NCBI GenBank assembly: GCA_964601165.1
Contig: CAZRMK010000002.1
Coordinates: 1-53,175 of the forward strand
Length of the DNA stretch: 53,175 bases
Source: Thiosulfativibrio sp964601165
GTDB lineage: Bacteria > Pseudomonadota > Gammaproteobacteria > Thiomicrospirales > Thiomicrospiraceae
Direction of reading: 5' to 3'
Below, piece by piece: positions 32,856 through 42,491 of this stretch. A model generated the notes under the pieces. That model saw nothing but the letters and a program-made list of their open reading frames with translations, was not told where the DNA came from and made no database searches. The first letter of the stretch is position 1. Every line of letters starts with the position of its first letter. Both the position numbers and the translations under genes were made by a program.

Positions 32856-33641
32856 TTAGTTAGGTAGTACAGGAACTTCATTTTCTTTAAGAGTCATAAT
32901 TTCATAACCAGTTTTAGTGACAACAAGAGTGTGTTCCCATTGTGCTGAAAGCTTGCGATCTTTAGTAACCACTGTCCATTTATCTGGTAAAACTTTAACC
33001 GTTGGTTTTCCCATGTTAATCATCGGCTCAATAGTAAAGGCCATGCCTTTCTTTAAAATAATTTTCTTGAGTTCTGGAGCCGCATAGTGCAAAACTTGAG
33101 GGTCTTCATGAAATTCTACACCAATACCATGCCCGCAAAAATCTTCTACTACTGAGTAATTGTGTCTATGGGCATGGGTTTCAATCGCTAAGGCAACATC
33201 ATATAGACTTGCCTTAGGCTTAACTTGTTCAATACCCAGCCATAAACATTCTTGAGCTACTCGGCAAAGTTTATGTGCAAAGGGTTTAACTTTACCTACC
33301 TCATACATACGACTGCTATCACCATGAAAGCCATCTTTAATGACCGTGACATCAATATTAACGATATCGCCATTTTTAAGTTTTTTATTATTGTTAGGAA
33401 TTCCGTGACACACAACATGGTTAATGGAGATGCAGCTAGAGGCAGGAAACCCACGGTAATTTAGGGTTGCTGGGATAGTTTTTTGCACATTTACCATGTG
33501 TTCGTGCATAATTTGATTTAATTCTCCAGTAGTTATACCAATCCTAATATAGGGTTCTATTAAGGTTAAAACTTCTGAGGCTAGCTTTCCTGCCTTACGC
33601 ATGTTTTGAATTTCGGAAGAAGTTTTAATTTTAATGTTCAT
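32856..33641 (-). CDS. map: methionine aminopeptidase Map
   Basis: 261-residue type I enzyme that removes the initiator Met from new proteins. Dinuclear metal ligands lie in NIDVTVIKDGFHGDSSRMY (two Asp), GHGIGVEFHEDP (His), AFTIEPMI (Glu) and QWEHTLVVT (Glu); substrate His in VVCHGIPN. Divergent from rpsB across 206 bp, the common gammaproteobacterial arrangement. Confidence 0.97.
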   Translation of the reverse strand: MNIKIKTSSEIQNMRKAGKLASEVLTLIEPYIRIGITTGELNQIMHEHMVNVQKTIPATLNYRGFPASSCISINHVVCHGIPNNNKKLKNGDIVNIDVTVIKDGFHGDSSRMYEVGKVKPFAHKLCRVAQECLWLGIEQVKPKASLYDVALAIETHAHRHNYSVVEDFCGHGIGVEFHEDPQVLHYAAPELKKIILKKGMAFTIEPMINMGKPTVKVLPDKWTVVTKDRKLSAQWEHTLVVTKTGYEIMTLKENEVPVLPN

Positions 33642-33661
33642 AAGGGGTTTACTCTTGGATC

Positions 33662-33847
33662 TTGTTATTTAGTGGAGGTTGTGGTATAAATGCCTCGCCT
33701 TCCTAATAGGAATGTTTAGGAAGGTGAATTCTAACAAAAAATCCACACGCTTGCCGACACATCAAACGGGGTGCTTTTAACTTAATAGGATAAAAGTTCG
33801 TTTGCTGGGGTAAGCGGAGGCATAACCCAAAATAATTGGAGAAAATC
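33662..33847 (+). promoter_or_regulatory. rpsB promoter and structured leader
   Basis: TTGTTA (33662-33667), a 17-bp spacer and TATAAA (33685-33690) form a good sigma-70 promoter with a GC-rich discriminator (TGCCTCGCC), typical of growth-rate-controlled genes. The transcript begins with a hairpin CCTTCCTA ... TAGGAAGG and continues through a roughly 150-nt leader with the GGGGTGC and GGGGTAAGCGGAGGC segments. Gammaproteobacterial rpsB leaders are known to mediate S2 autogenous control; this one probably does. Confidence 0.6.
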
Positions 33848-34579
33848 ATGGCTAAAGTCACTATGCGTGAAATGCTAGAAGCAGGGGTCCATTTCGGGCA
33901 TCAAACACGTTATTGGAATCCAAAAATGTCTGAGTACATTTTTGGTTCAAGAAATAAAATTCATATCATCAACTTAGAGAAAACCTTACCTTTATTTAAT
34001 GACGCACTTAACTTTGTAGGAGGCGTTGCTGCCCACAAAGGCAGTGTTTTATTTGTGGGAACTAAAAAATCAGCAGGTCCATTAATCTCAGAGTATGCAC
34101 AAAGCTGTGGTATGCCTTATGTTGATTACCGTTGGTTAGGCGGAATGCTAACAAATTTTAAGACCATCAAACAGTCCATTAAGCGTTTAAAAGAACTTGA
34201 AGTTATGGAGAAAGATGGAACTTTTGAAAAGATAACTAAAAAAGAAGCCTTAATGTTAACACGCCAAAAAACCAAGTTAGAGTTATCTCTAGGTGGAATT
34301 AAAGATATGCGTGCGATGCCTGATGCGATTTTTATTATCGATACTGGCAATGAAAAAATTGCAATTCAAGAAGCTAAAAATTTAAAAATTCCAGTAGTTG
34401 GTATTGTGGATACCAATAATGATCCGAGTATTATTGATTATGTTATTCCTGGCAATGATGATGCCATTCGTGCGATTAAGCTTTATTTATCTGCAGTAGC
34501 TACAGCCATCAATGAAGGCAAGGCAACTATTGTTACTAAAGTAGCAGGCGATGATTTTGTAGAAGCAAAAGCAGAGTAA
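33848..34579 (+). CDS. rpsB: 30S ribosomal protein S2
   Basis: 243 residues from the ATG at 33848 (MAKVTMREMLEAGVHFGHQTRYWNPKM), which has the SD GGAGA 7 nt upstream; an upstream in-frame TTG overlaps that SD and is not used. S2 joins the small subunit late and helps bind S1. Typical segments: HIINLEKTLPLFNDAL, YVDYRWLGGMLTNFKTIK, PVVGIVDTNNDPSIIDYVIPGNDDA (in part). First gene of the rpsB-tsf transcript. Confidence 0.98.
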   Translation: MAKVTMREMLEAGVHFGHQTRYWNPKMSEYIFGSRNKIHIINLEKTLPLFNDALNFVGGVAAHKGSVLFVGTKKSAGPLISEYAQSCGMPYVDYRWLGGMLTNFKTIKQSIKRLKELEVMEKDGTFEKITKKEALMLTRQKTKLELSLGGIKDMRAMPDAIFIIDTGNEKIAIQEAKNLKIPVVGIVDTNNDPSIIDYVIPGNDDAIRAIKLYLSAVATAINEGKATIVTKVAGDDFVEAKAE

Positions 34580-34704
34580 TTTTTGCTAATATCTTGGGTC
34601 TGTACCGTAGTGAAATCCTGGGTTCAGGAGTACATAAGTTAGATGCCTTTGTACTTTATTATGAACAGAGGTATTAGGAATTTAAAAAATTAAGGATTTA
34701 AATC

Positions 34705-35589
34705 ATGGCAATTACAGCTTCTATGGTTAAAGAACTGCGCAATGCGACTGGCGCAGGGATGATGGATTGTAAAAAAGCACTGTCTGAAGTAGGTGGTGAT
34801 ATGGATGCAGCAGTTGAACTTTTGCGTAAAAAAGGTATGGCTGGTGCAGATAAAAAAGCAGGTCGATTAGCTGCTGAAGGTGTTATCGCAATAGCAGTTT
34901 CTGAAGATAAAAAGACTGCGGTTATTGCAGAAGTTAATTGTGAAACTGACTTTGTTGCTAAGGGAGCAGAATTTCAAACTTTTGCTAATGAAATTGCAGC
35001 AATTGCATTGCAAACAGGTACGCTTGATGTGGAAGCGTTGATGAGTGAAACAATGTCAACAGGCTCATCAATTGATATAAAGCGTCGTGAGCTAATCGCT
35101 AAAATTGGTGAAAACATGTCTGTTAGACGTGTTGAAAGAGTTGAGTCTTCTGATCAGATTGGTCAATATCAGCATGGTGAAAAAATTGGTGTAGTGGTTT
35201 GTATGGAAGGTGGCGATGAAGTGCTTTCTCGTGATATTGCGATGCATATTGCAGCCGTTAACCCCCAAGCTGTTTCAGTGGAAAACTTAGATCAAGAGTT
35301 AGTTGAAAAAGAACGTAAGTTTCAAATTGAACAAGCTCAGTCTTCTGGTAAGCCAGCTGAAATTATTGAAAAAATGATTGAAGGTCGGATGCGTAAATTT
35401 ACTCAAGATATTACTTTGCTAGGGCAGGGGTTTGTTAAGAACCCAGATCAAACAGTTGCAAAGCTCTTAAAAGAAAATAATGCTTCTGTTTCTGCTTTTA
35501 CTCGTTTAGTGGTTGGTGAGGGAATGGAAAAAGAAGAGTTAAGCTTTGCTGATGAAGTTGCCGCCGCTGCCGCCGCTGTTCAAGGTTAA
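34705..35589 (+). CDS. tsf: elongation factor Ts
   Basis: 294 residues; nucleotide exchange factor for EF-Tu. N-terminal VKELRNATGAGMMDCKKAL and TDFVAKGAEF region contact EF-Tu (the TDFV Asp-Phe inserted near the Mg site). The 125-bp gap after rpsB contains a weak hairpin (TCCTG-ggtt-CAGGA). A strong terminator follows the stop, separating it from pyrH. Confidence 0.98.
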   Translation: MAITASMVKELRNATGAGMMDCKKALSEVGGDMDAAVELLRKKGMAGADKKAGRLAAEGVIAIAVSEDKKTAVIAEVNCETDFVAKGAEFQTFANEIAAIALQTGTLDVEALMSETMSTGSSIDIKRRELIAKIGENMSVRRVERVESSDQIGQYQHGEKIGVVVCMEGGDEVLSRDIAMHIAAVNPQAVSVENLDQELVEKERKFQIEQAQSSGKPAEIIEKMIEGRMRKFTQDITLLGQGFVKNPDQTVAKLLKENNASVSAFTRLVVGEGMEKEELSFADEVAAAAAAVQG

Positions 35590-35598
35590 TACTGCTTG

Positions 35599-35637
35599 AA
35601 AAGCCACGGATCGTTTTATGCGTTTCGTGGCTTTTTT
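35599..35637 (+). terminator. rho-independent terminator of rpsB-tsf
   Basis: AAAAGCCACG, a 17-nt loop and CGTGGCTTTTTT, 9 bp after the tsf stop. Confidence 0.9.
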
Positions 35638-35674
35638 GCATCTAAGTTTTTTTTAAATCTGTTTTTAATACATT

Positions 35675-35833
35675 GAGACCTTTGCATAAATGGGGTGCGA
35701 ATAAAAATGAGATATATTTTACTAGGTTTTGCTCAAAAAATAAGCTTAATAGCTAGCTATTGGGCGTTTTTTTGGGCAAAAGATTGTGAAATATAGCCAT
35801 TTTAATTTGTGCATCCATTTATGCAAAGGTCTC
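35675..35833. repeat. family B palindromic element, long form
   Basis: 159 bp from GAGACCTTTGCATAAA to TTTATGCAAAGGTCTC, perfect 5-bp direct repeats ACATT at 35670-35674 and 35834-35838. Nearly identical over its whole length to the copy at 23211, which suggests recent movement. Sits between the tsf terminator and pyrH. Confidence 0.9.
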
Positions 35834-35885
35834 ACATTGTTTTAGAAGTTTTTTTTACAAAATAAGCGAGTTACTTTATATAGAG

Positions 35886-35917
35886 CCTAAATCCTGCAAG
35901 CACTTGCAGGATTTAGG
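35886..35917. repeat. family A palindrome, short form
   Basis: 32-bp perfect hairpin CCTAAATCCTGCAAGC plus complement, flanked by TAGAG and TAGGA. The right flank supplies the GGAG that serves as the pyrH SD, 8 nt before the ATG, so the hairpin lies directly in the pyrH leader. Confidence 0.85.
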
Positions 35918-35931
35918 TAGGAGTTTTAAAA

Positions 35932-36663
35932 ATGACATTAAAATATAACCGAGTTTTGTTGAAGTTTAGTGGCGAAGCATTAATGGGGAGCGGCGAGTTT
36001 GGTTTGGAAGCCGCAATGTTGCGTAAAGTTGTGGATGAAGTTAAATCATTAAGAAAACTAGGGGTTGAGGTTGCTATTGTTGTTGGAGGTGGTAATATTT
36101 TCCGTGGATCTCAAATAGAAGGTTCTGGAATTCAACGTACCACAGGTGATAACATGGGAATGATGGCAACAGTTATCAATGCTTTAGCATTGCGTGATGT
36201 GATCGAAGATATGGGAATGGAAGCGAATGTTTTTTCAGCCATGTCAATTGTAGGAGTTTCGCATGGTTTTAATGCTAACCAAGTTAAGAAACAATTAACT
36301 GAAGGCAAAATTGCTGTTTTTGCCGCAGGAACAGGAAGTCCTTTTTTTACTACGGATACCGCTGCAGCTTTAAGAGGAATTGAGGTTGGGGCAGATATTG
36401 TTTTAAAAGCTACAAAAGTTGATGGTATTTATAGTTCTGATCCCATGAAAGATTCTTCTGCAGTGCGTTATAATCATTTAAGTTATGATGAGGTGATTCA
36501 GAAAAATTTACAAGTGATGGATATGACCGCCTTTGTTTTATGTAGAGATCATAATATGCCGATTCGTGTGTTTGATATGTTTAAAAAAGATGCTGTGATT
36601 AGGATTGTTAATGGAGAAGTTGAAGGGACACTAGTTTCTTCAACAGCAGAAGGAGAAGGGTAA
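35932..36663 (+). CDS. pyrH: uridylate kinase PyrH
   Basis: 243-residue hexameric kinase (amino-acid kinase fold) converting UMP to UDP. Seen: RVLLKFSGEALMG, VGGGNIFRG, TGDNMGMMATVINALALRD, FFTTDTAAALRGIEVGADIVLKATKVDGIY (in part). Its stop overlaps frr by one base (TAATG). Confidence 0.98.
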   Translation: MTLKYNRVLLKFSGEALMGSGEFGLEAAMLRKVVDEVKSLRKLGVEVAIVVGGGNIFRGSQIEGSGIQRTTGDNMGMMATVINALALRDVIEDMGMEANVFSAMSIVGVSHGFNANQVKKQLTEGKIAVFAAGTGSPFFTTDTAAALRGIEVGADIVLKATKVDGIYSSDPMKDSSAVRYNHLSYDEVIQKNLQVMDMTAFVLCRDHNMPIRVFDMFKKDAVIRIVNGEVEGTLVSSTAEGEG

Positions 36664-37220
36664 TGATTAATGATATCCAGGAAGATGCAAAAGCTAGAAT
36701 GATGAAATCAGTTGATAACTTAGAAAGTAATTTTGCTAAAATTCGCACAGGACGTGCTCACCCTAGTATTTTAGATTCGGTAACTGTTGAATATTATGGT
36801 TCAGAGGTACCTATCAGTCAAGTAGCCAATATTAATATAGAAGATGCGCGCACCTTAACGATTCAGCCATGGGAGCAACCGATGGTAGCAGTAGTTGAAA
36901 AGGCTATTATGACTGCTGATTTAGGAATCAATCCTGCTACAACAGGAAATTTGATTCGCCTTCCTATGCCCGCACTAACTGAAGAGCGTCGTAAAGAGTT
37001 TATTAAGCTTGCCAAAATGGAAGCAGAGCAGTCTAAGGTTGCTATTAGAAATATTCGGCGTGATGCGAATGGTGATTTTAAATCTTTAAATAAAGATAAA
37101 GATATTACTGACGATGAGTTACGTGGCGCAGAAGATCAAGTGCAGAAGTTGACGGATCAGTTTACGTCTCAGATTGACAATTTACTTTCTGAAAAAGAAA
37201 AAACTTTACTTGAAATTTAG
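36663..37220 (+). CDS. frr: ribosome recycling factor
   Basis: 185 residues; with EF-G it splits post-termination ribosomes. Typical segments: NFAKIRTGRAHPSILDSVTVEYYG (in part), PISQVANINIEDARTL, INPATTGNLIRLPMPALTEERR. Usual length (185 in E. coli) and directly coupled to pyrH. Confidence 0.98.
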   Translation: MINDIQEDAKARMMKSVDNLESNFAKIRTGRAHPSILDSVTVEYYGSEVPISQVANINIEDARTLTIQPWEQPMVAVVEKAIMTADLGINPATTGNLIRLPMPALTEERRKEFIKLAKMEAEQSKVAIRNIRRDANGDFKSLNKDKDITDDELRGAEDQVQKLTDQFTSQIDNLLSEKEKTLLEI

Positions 37221-37262
37221 AGGTATCTTTTATTAAACTCTATTTAATGATAAGGAGTTTTC

Positions 37263-37997
37263 TTGTTTAGTGAAATTTTAAAAAAACCAGCTCCTAAGCA
37301 TATTGCTATTATTATGGACGGTAATGGGCGTTGGGCAAAAAAACGTTTTATGCCAAGGTTTGTGGGACATCAACAAGGTCTGAAAGCGGTAAAGCGGGTG
37401 GTTTCTTATTGTGCTGATAATGATGTTGAGGTTTTAAGTCTATTTGCTTTTAGTACCGAAAATTGGAAGCGACCCAAGGAAGAAATATCGCAACTGATGG
37501 GACTGTTTTTAAAGGCACTTAAAAAAGAAGTTAGTAATTTACATAAAAATGCAGTTAGGTTAAGAGTGATTGGCGATAAGTCAATGTTTTCTGAAGAAAT
37601 TCAGTCCTATATTAAAGACGCAGAAGAGCTGACTGAAAAAAATACGGGATTAGTTTTAAATATTGCGGCAAATTATGGCGGGCGCTGGGATGTTTTGCAG
37701 GCGGTAAAAGCTTGGCAAAAAGCCAATCCTAATTCTTCAGTTGCAGAATTAACTGAAGCTAATATATCGCAATATGTCACCACTTCCAATTTACCTGAGA
37801 CGGATTTATTAATTCGTACTGGAGGAGAGAAGAGAATGAGTAATTTTTTAATTTGGCAAATGGCATATGCAGAGTTTTATTTTACTGATACCTTATGGCC
37901 AGATTTTAATGAAGCTTCGTTAGAGCAAGCGATTAATTCTTTTGATCGGCGAGAAAGGCGTTTTGGTCAAACTAGTGAACAGGTTTCTAAATGTTAA
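37263..37997 (+). CDS. uppS: undecaprenyl diphosphate synthase UppS
   Basis: 244-residue cis-prenyltransferase making the C55 lipid carrier for peptidoglycan and O-antigen. Catalytic Asp19 in HIAIIMDGNGRWAKKR; FAFSTENWKRP; C-terminal DLLIRTGGEKRMSNFLIWQ. The start is TTG with AAGGAG 5 nt upstream. It overlaps cdsA by 7 nt. Confidence 0.97.
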   Translation: MFSEILKKPAPKHIAIIMDGNGRWAKKRFMPRFVGHQQGLKAVKRVVSYCADNDVEVLSLFAFSTENWKRPKEEISQLMGLFLKALKKEVSNLHKNAVRLRVIGDKSMFSEEIQSYIKDAEELTEKNTGLVLNIAANYGGRWDVLQAVKAWQKANPNSSVAELTEANISQYVTTSNLPETDLLIRTGGEKRMSNFLIWQMAYAEFYFTDTLWPDFNEASLEQAINSFDRRERRFGQTSEQVSKC

Positions 37998-38800
37998 GGA
38001 TGCGTTTAGCTACCGCTTTGTTTTTATTTATTCTTGTCGGCTACTTTCTATATTTTGCTTCAGTTGAGGCTTGGAATATGTTTTTGGTCGCTTCTAGCTT
38101 TATTGCAGCTTGGGAGTGGGCTGGGTTTGCAAGAGTAACGGGACGTATAAAGAAAACGCTATATTCTATTGTCGTAATGGTAATTTTATGGCTATCAATA
38201 TCTTGGTTATCGACTAGTTCTTTGTTGGTATTAACCTTATTTGTTGCTATGATGATGCTAATTTCAGTTATTATTTATCAACGAACGCAGGGTCGCAGGC
38301 TTTATCAATCTTCAGGGTTAATTTTGACCTTAGGAGTAATTGTTCTGTTAGTGTTTTTTCAAGGTTTAGCACATTTTAGAGCAAATTTTTCAGCCAATAT
38401 TTTGCTATTTAGTTTTATTGTGATTTGGATACTAGATGCGGGATCCTATTCTGTGGGAAGGCGTTTTGGTAAAAATAAGTTAGCAAATTACGTTAGTCCT
38501 GGAAAAACTTGGGAAGGTGTTTATGGAGGAGTGGCGGTTGCTTTTATTGTCTCTTGGGGAGGTTTGTTGTTGTTGTCGCCAGAATTAAAAGTATCTTATA
38601 TAATCATGGCGTTATTGATGGCACTAATTGCCGTCTATTCTATTTTAGGAGATTTATTTGAAAGTGTATTGAAGCGTCAAGTAAGTCTTAAAGATAGTGG
38701 TCATATTTTCCCTGGTCATGGCGGAATGTTGGATCGAGTTGATAGCATGATGATTGCCGCACCTATGTATTATTTTTTATGGATTTGGGCTTCTGCTTAA
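37991..38800 (+). CDS. cdsA: phosphatidate cytidylyltransferase CdsA
   Basis: 269-residue polytopic inner-membrane enzyme making CDP-diacylglycerol. About eight hydrophobic segments, with the CdsA signature SVLKRQVSLKDSGHIFPGHGGMLDRVDS (in part) near the C-terminus, including the Asp residues that bind metal. An internal ATG at 38000 is an alternative start. The next gene is rseP 12 bp later; dxr, usually between them, is absent. Confidence 0.96.
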   Translation: MLRMRLATALFLFILVGYFLYFASVEAWNMFLVASSFIAAWEWAGFARVTGRIKKTLYSIVVMVILWLSISWLSTSSLLVLTLFVAMMMLISVIIYQRTQGRRLYQSSGLILTLGVIVLLVFFQGLAHFRANFSANILLFSFIVIWILDAGSYSVGRRFGKNKLANYVSPGKTWEGVYGGVAVAFIVSWGGLLLLSPELKVSYIIMALLMALIAVYSILGDLFESVLKRQVSLKDSGHIFPGHGGMLDRVDSMMIAAPMYYFLWIWASA

Positions 38801-38812
38801 AATGATTCTACT

Positions 38813-40201
38813 ATGATTATTGTCTGGTCTTTGCTGGGATTTATTGTTGCGATAGCAATATTAGTTACCATTCATGAGGCGGGCCATTATTTAATGGCAC
38901 GTTATTTTAATATTAAAGTACTACAGTTTTCATTAGGCTTTGGCAAGCCCTTTTGGAAACGAAAGTTTGGAGAAACTGAATTTAGATTAAGCCCGATTCC
39001 ATTAGGGGGTTATGTTAAATTTGCTGATGAAAGAGACGGCGATGTCGCACCAGAAGACTTGTCAAGAGCTTTTAATCGCCAATCTGTTTACAAGAGATTT
39101 TTAGTGGTTCTCGCTGGGCCAGTAATTAATTTACTTTTTGCATGGTTAGCTTTTTCTATTATTTATTTTTCCGGCATATCGAGTATTAAACCGATGTTTT
39201 CAGATCAAAAAGTTTCTAGTGTTCTGTATGAGCAAATGTCTAGTAAAAATTTGATTGGCAAAGAAGAAATTATTTGGGAGGTAGTTTCCGTTCAAGGAGA
39301 AAAGATTTATTCTTGGCAAGATATACATTTAAATATTGTGCAGGGTTTAGTCAAGCAAGAGGGTTTTTTAGAAATTGAAGTTTTATCAACAGAATCGCCA
39401 TTAAAACAACGAATGTTGCTATCACTAGATGAGCTTGATATTAATCAACCACAACAAAATTGGCTGGGAATGCTTGGTTTTAAACCTTATCAACCATCAG
39501 TTCCCGCTGTGATTGGACAGGTTCAAATAGATTCACCTGCTTTTAGAGCTGGCTTGCAGGCGGGGGATAAAGTTTTAACCCTAGAAGGGGTGCAGACAGA
39601 TTCTTGGCAGAGCTTAGTGGATATTGTGCGGATGAATCCTGAGAATTCTGTAGAATTGACCTTTGAAAGAGAAGGTGTTATTTTTAATCGCCTAATTCGT
39701 TTAAGCTCTAGAGAGTATCAAGGAGAGTTGATAGGCTCTTTAGGGGTGGGGGCTTATGTTTCTGCTGATATTTTAGAGCCTTATATTGTGACCCAATCTT
39801 TTGGTGTGTTGGAATCTATACAAAGAGGTTTTTCTCATTCTATTGATTTGATAAACATGACTTTAGTAATGCTTAAAAGAATGGTTATTGGTGAAATATC
39901 AGTTGAGAATTTATCTGGCCCCATCAGCATTGCACAATTTTCTGGTCAAGCTTTAGAGTCTGGCTGGATACCATTTTTAAGTTTATTAGGATTATTAAGC
40001 CTTAGCTTAGGAATATTAAATTTATTGCCTATTCCTTTATTGGATGGAGGGCACTTGCTGTTTTATTTAATTGAAATGGTTAAAGGATCTCCTGTTAGTC
40101 AAGCTGTGGAGTCTGTAGCTCATAAATTAGGCTTGTTGATTATTTTAAGCCTCACTTTTTTTGTTATCTTTAATGATATCGTTAGAATTACCAATGGTTG
40201 A
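38813..40201 (+). CDS. rseP: site-2 protease RseP
   Basis: 462-residue inner-membrane zinc metalloprotease that cleaves anti-sigma factor RseA within the membrane and clears signal peptides. Zinc-site His21-Glu22-x2-His25 (HEAGHYLMAR), two periplasmic PDZ domains (about 120-215 and 220-300), and the second membrane motif LLDGGHLLFY with Asp411 as third ligand. Located upstream of bamA as usual. Confidence 0.96.
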   Translation: MIIVWSLLGFIVAIAILVTIHEAGHYLMARYFNIKVLQFSLGFGKPFWKRKFGETEFRLSPIPLGGYVKFADERDGDVAPEDLSRAFNRQSVYKRFLVVLAGPVINLLFAWLAFSIIYFSGISSIKPMFSDQKVSSVLYEQMSSKNLIGKEEIIWEVVSVQGEKIYSWQDIHLNIVQGLVKQEGFLEIEVLSTESPLKQRMLLSLDELDINQPQQNWLGMLGFKPYQPSVPAVIGQVQIDSPAFRAGLQAGDKVLTLEGVQTDSWQSLVDIVRMNPENSVELTFEREGVIFNRLIRLSSREYQGELIGSLGVGAYVSADILEPYIVTQSFGVLESIQRGFSHSIDLINMTLVMLKRMVIGEISVENLSGPISIAQFSGQALESGWIPFLSLLGLLSLSLGILNLLPIPLLDGGHLLFYLIEMVKGSPVSQAVESVAHKLGLLIILSLTFFVIFNDIVRITNG

Positions 40202-42491
40202 CCAAATGTTAAAAACATTATCACTTTTCTTATTAGGGCTTTTTCTGTTTCCTGTTTTATCTGTTGCTTCCGTCTTTACGATTGAAAAGTTGGAGATAGA
40301 GGGAAATGTACGTATCAGTTTTGAAACTATTCATAGCCATCTTCCGGTAACGGTTGGAGAAGAAATTACTGCAGCAGATGTTCAGAAAAGTATCCAAGCT
40401 CTTTATCAAACAGGCTTTTTTAAAGATGTTAGTTTATGGCAAGGAATAGATGGAACTTTAGTTATTAAGGTTGTAGAGCGCCCTTCTATCGCAGAAATAA
40501 AGGTTGTAGGAAACAGGCTGATTAATACTGATGACATGAATCAAGCTTTAGAAGGATTAGGAATTAAAAAGGGTCGTATTTTTAATGCGGCACAAATGGA
40601 TAGAGTGATTATTGATTTACGCCGTCGCTATCAGAATCAAGGCTATTATGCTGCAGACATAAGTATTAAAGTTGACGAGCTACCTAGGAACAGAGTAAAT
40701 ATTAAAATCACAATAGAAGAAGGACAGCCAGCAACCATCGGTAGAATTACATTAGTTGGTAATAAATCTTTTTCGGATGAAGTTTTAAAAAATGAAATGC
40801 TGTTATCAGAATCGGTTTTAACCGGAGATGGAGATAAATATTCAAAACCTAAATTGCAGTCTGATTTAGAAACCATTAAATCTTACTATTTAGATAGAGG
40901 TTTTGCAGAGTTTAAAATAAGATCCTCTCAAGTGAGTTTGTCACTAGATAAGACTAAGGTTTTTATTACTATTAATCTAGAAGAAGGGCCACAATACAGG
41001 GTTTCAGAAATTAAATTTTCTGGGGATATTGTTCTACCAGAAGAAGAACTTAAAACTCTGCTCAATATTCAAGAAGGTGAAGTCTTTAATCGTAGTGCTG
41101 TGATTTCAAGCATGACGAATATTAGAGATAGACTAAGTGAAGAAGCCTACGCTTTTGCTGAAATTAAGCCGTTCACACGCTTAGATGCAGAAAATCGTTT
41201 AGTCTTAATAGATTTTAGAATTGAACCTCACAAGAAAATTTATGTGCGAAGGATTGTTATTGAAGGTAATACTCGTACACGAGACCATGTTATTCGTCGT
41301 GAATTAAGGCAGTTTGAAGCCGCACCCTATTCTTTAGCTTCTATTCGTCGTTCTAATTCTCGCTTGAATCGTTTGGGATATTTTAAGCGGGCAACCATTG
41401 AAACTAGGAGAGTTGCTAAAGATCAAGTGGATTTAGTAGTAACAGTTGAAGAGCAATCAACTGGTTCTTTTAATGCGGGCATGGGGTTTTCTCAGTTAGA
41501 CGGGATGAGTTTTACTTTAGGAATTACAGAGAGAAATGTTATTGGTTCGGGGAATTCTGCATCCATCAACGCACGTTATAGTACCTCTACACAAGCTTTA
41601 AATTTGAATATGACTAATCCTTATTTTACGACAGACGGAGTTTCATTAGGGGGAGGAATCTATTTTAGGAATATTGATGCCGCAGAGTTAGGAGTGGCAG
41701 ATTATTCTATTAATAATCTAGGGGCTAGAATTCATTTAGGATATCCACTGGATGAATTCACCAATATTTCTTACGGACTTAATTTAGATAGTCAAGAGCT
41801 GCTGTGTAATCCCAAATTTATTGCTTGTTCTCGTCACATAAATAAACATGGTATAAGATACGATTCTGCTAAAGCATCTATTACTTGGAGTTATGATAGT
41901 AAAAATGCTTTTTATTTTCCAACTGCTGGGCGTTTAACTCGTTTATCAGCAGAAGTTTCCATGCCTTTAGACCAGTCAGAAGTAGCTTTTTATAAAATCC
42001 ATGCTCGGGATACTTTGTTTTTGCCAGTTTCTGACGCCTTTACTTTAAGATTAAAGGGAAAGCTGTCTTATGGAGATGGTTTAGGAGAGTTTGAAGGCCT
42101 GCCTTTTTATGAGACTTTTTATGCCGGCGGAATTGGTAGTGTGCGAGGCTATAAGGCTAACAGTTTAGGTCCTGTTTATAATTTAGCTCAAGATGGGTCA
42201 GAACGCCCTAAAGGTGGAAGAGTTGAGGTAGTTACTAGTGCCGCATTGGTCTTTCCTATGCCGTTGATTGAAGATTCTAGTAATTTAAGACTTAGTTTAT
42301 TTGCTGATGCAGGAAATGTTTTTTCGGACGTTAAAGATGTTAGTCTAGAAGAGTTGAGGGCTTCTGTTGGTTTAGGTATTTCTTGGATTACTCCAGTCGG
42401 ACCCTTATCCTTTAGCTTTGCACGACCGTTAAACGATGAGAAAACCGATAAAACCCAAACCTTTCAATTTAATTTAGGTATTCCAATGTAG
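40194..42491 (+). CDS. bamA: outer membrane protein assembly factor BamA
   Basis: About 765 residues. Signal peptide (LKTLSLFLLGLFLFPVLSVAS), five POTRA domains (from about 25 to 420) and a 16-strand Omp85 barrel with YETFYAGGIGSVRGYKANSLGP carrying the conserved VRGY/F loop motif (in part) and a C-terminal beta-signal FQFNLGIPM. It folds outer-membrane proteins. Start uncertain: ATG 40194 overlaps rseP by 8 nt, ATG 40206 lies just after the rseP stop; neither has a clear SD. The TAG stop lies in the target repeat of a family A palindrome. Confidence 0.96.
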   Translation: MVDQMLKTLSLFLLGLFLFPVLSVASVFTIEKLEIEGNVRISFETIHSHLPVTVGEEITAADVQKSIQALYQTGFFKDVSLWQGIDGTLVIKVVERPSIAEIKVVGNRLINTDDMNQALEGLGIKKGRIFNAAQMDRVIIDLRRRYQNQGYYAADISIKVDELPRNRVNIKITIEEGQPATIGRITLVGNKSFSDEVLKNEMLLSESVLTGDGDKYSKPKLQSDLETIKSYYLDRGFAEFKIRSSQVSLSLDKTKVFITINLEEGPQYRVSEIKFSGDIVLPEEELKTLLNIQEGEVFNRSAVISSMTNIRDRLSEEAYAFAEIKPFTRLDAENRLVLIDFRIEPHKKIYVRRIVIEGNTRTRDHVIRRELRQFEAAPYSLASIRRSNSRLNRLGYFKRATIETRRVAKDQVDLVVTVEEQSTGSFNAGMGFSQLDGMSFTLGITERNVIGSGNSASINARYSTSTQALNLNMTNPYFTTDGVSLGGGIYFRNIDAAELGVADYSINNLGARIHLGYPLDEFTNISYGLNLDSQELLCNPKFIACSRHINKHGIRYDSAKASITWSYDSKNAFYFPTAGRLTRLSAEVSMPLDQSEVAFYKIHARDTLFLPVSDAFTLRLKGKLSYGDGLGEFEGLPFYETFYAGGIGSVRGYKANSLGPVYNLAQDGSERPKGGRVEVVTSAALVFPMPLIEDSSNLRLSLFADAGNVFSDVKDVSLEELRASVGLGISWITPVGPLSFSFARPLNDEKTDKTQTFQFNLGIPM

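Noticed and set aside
34580..34704. Terminator between rpsB and tsf
   Set aside because: The TCCTG/CAGGA hairpin has no T tract; tsf is more likely co-transcribed.
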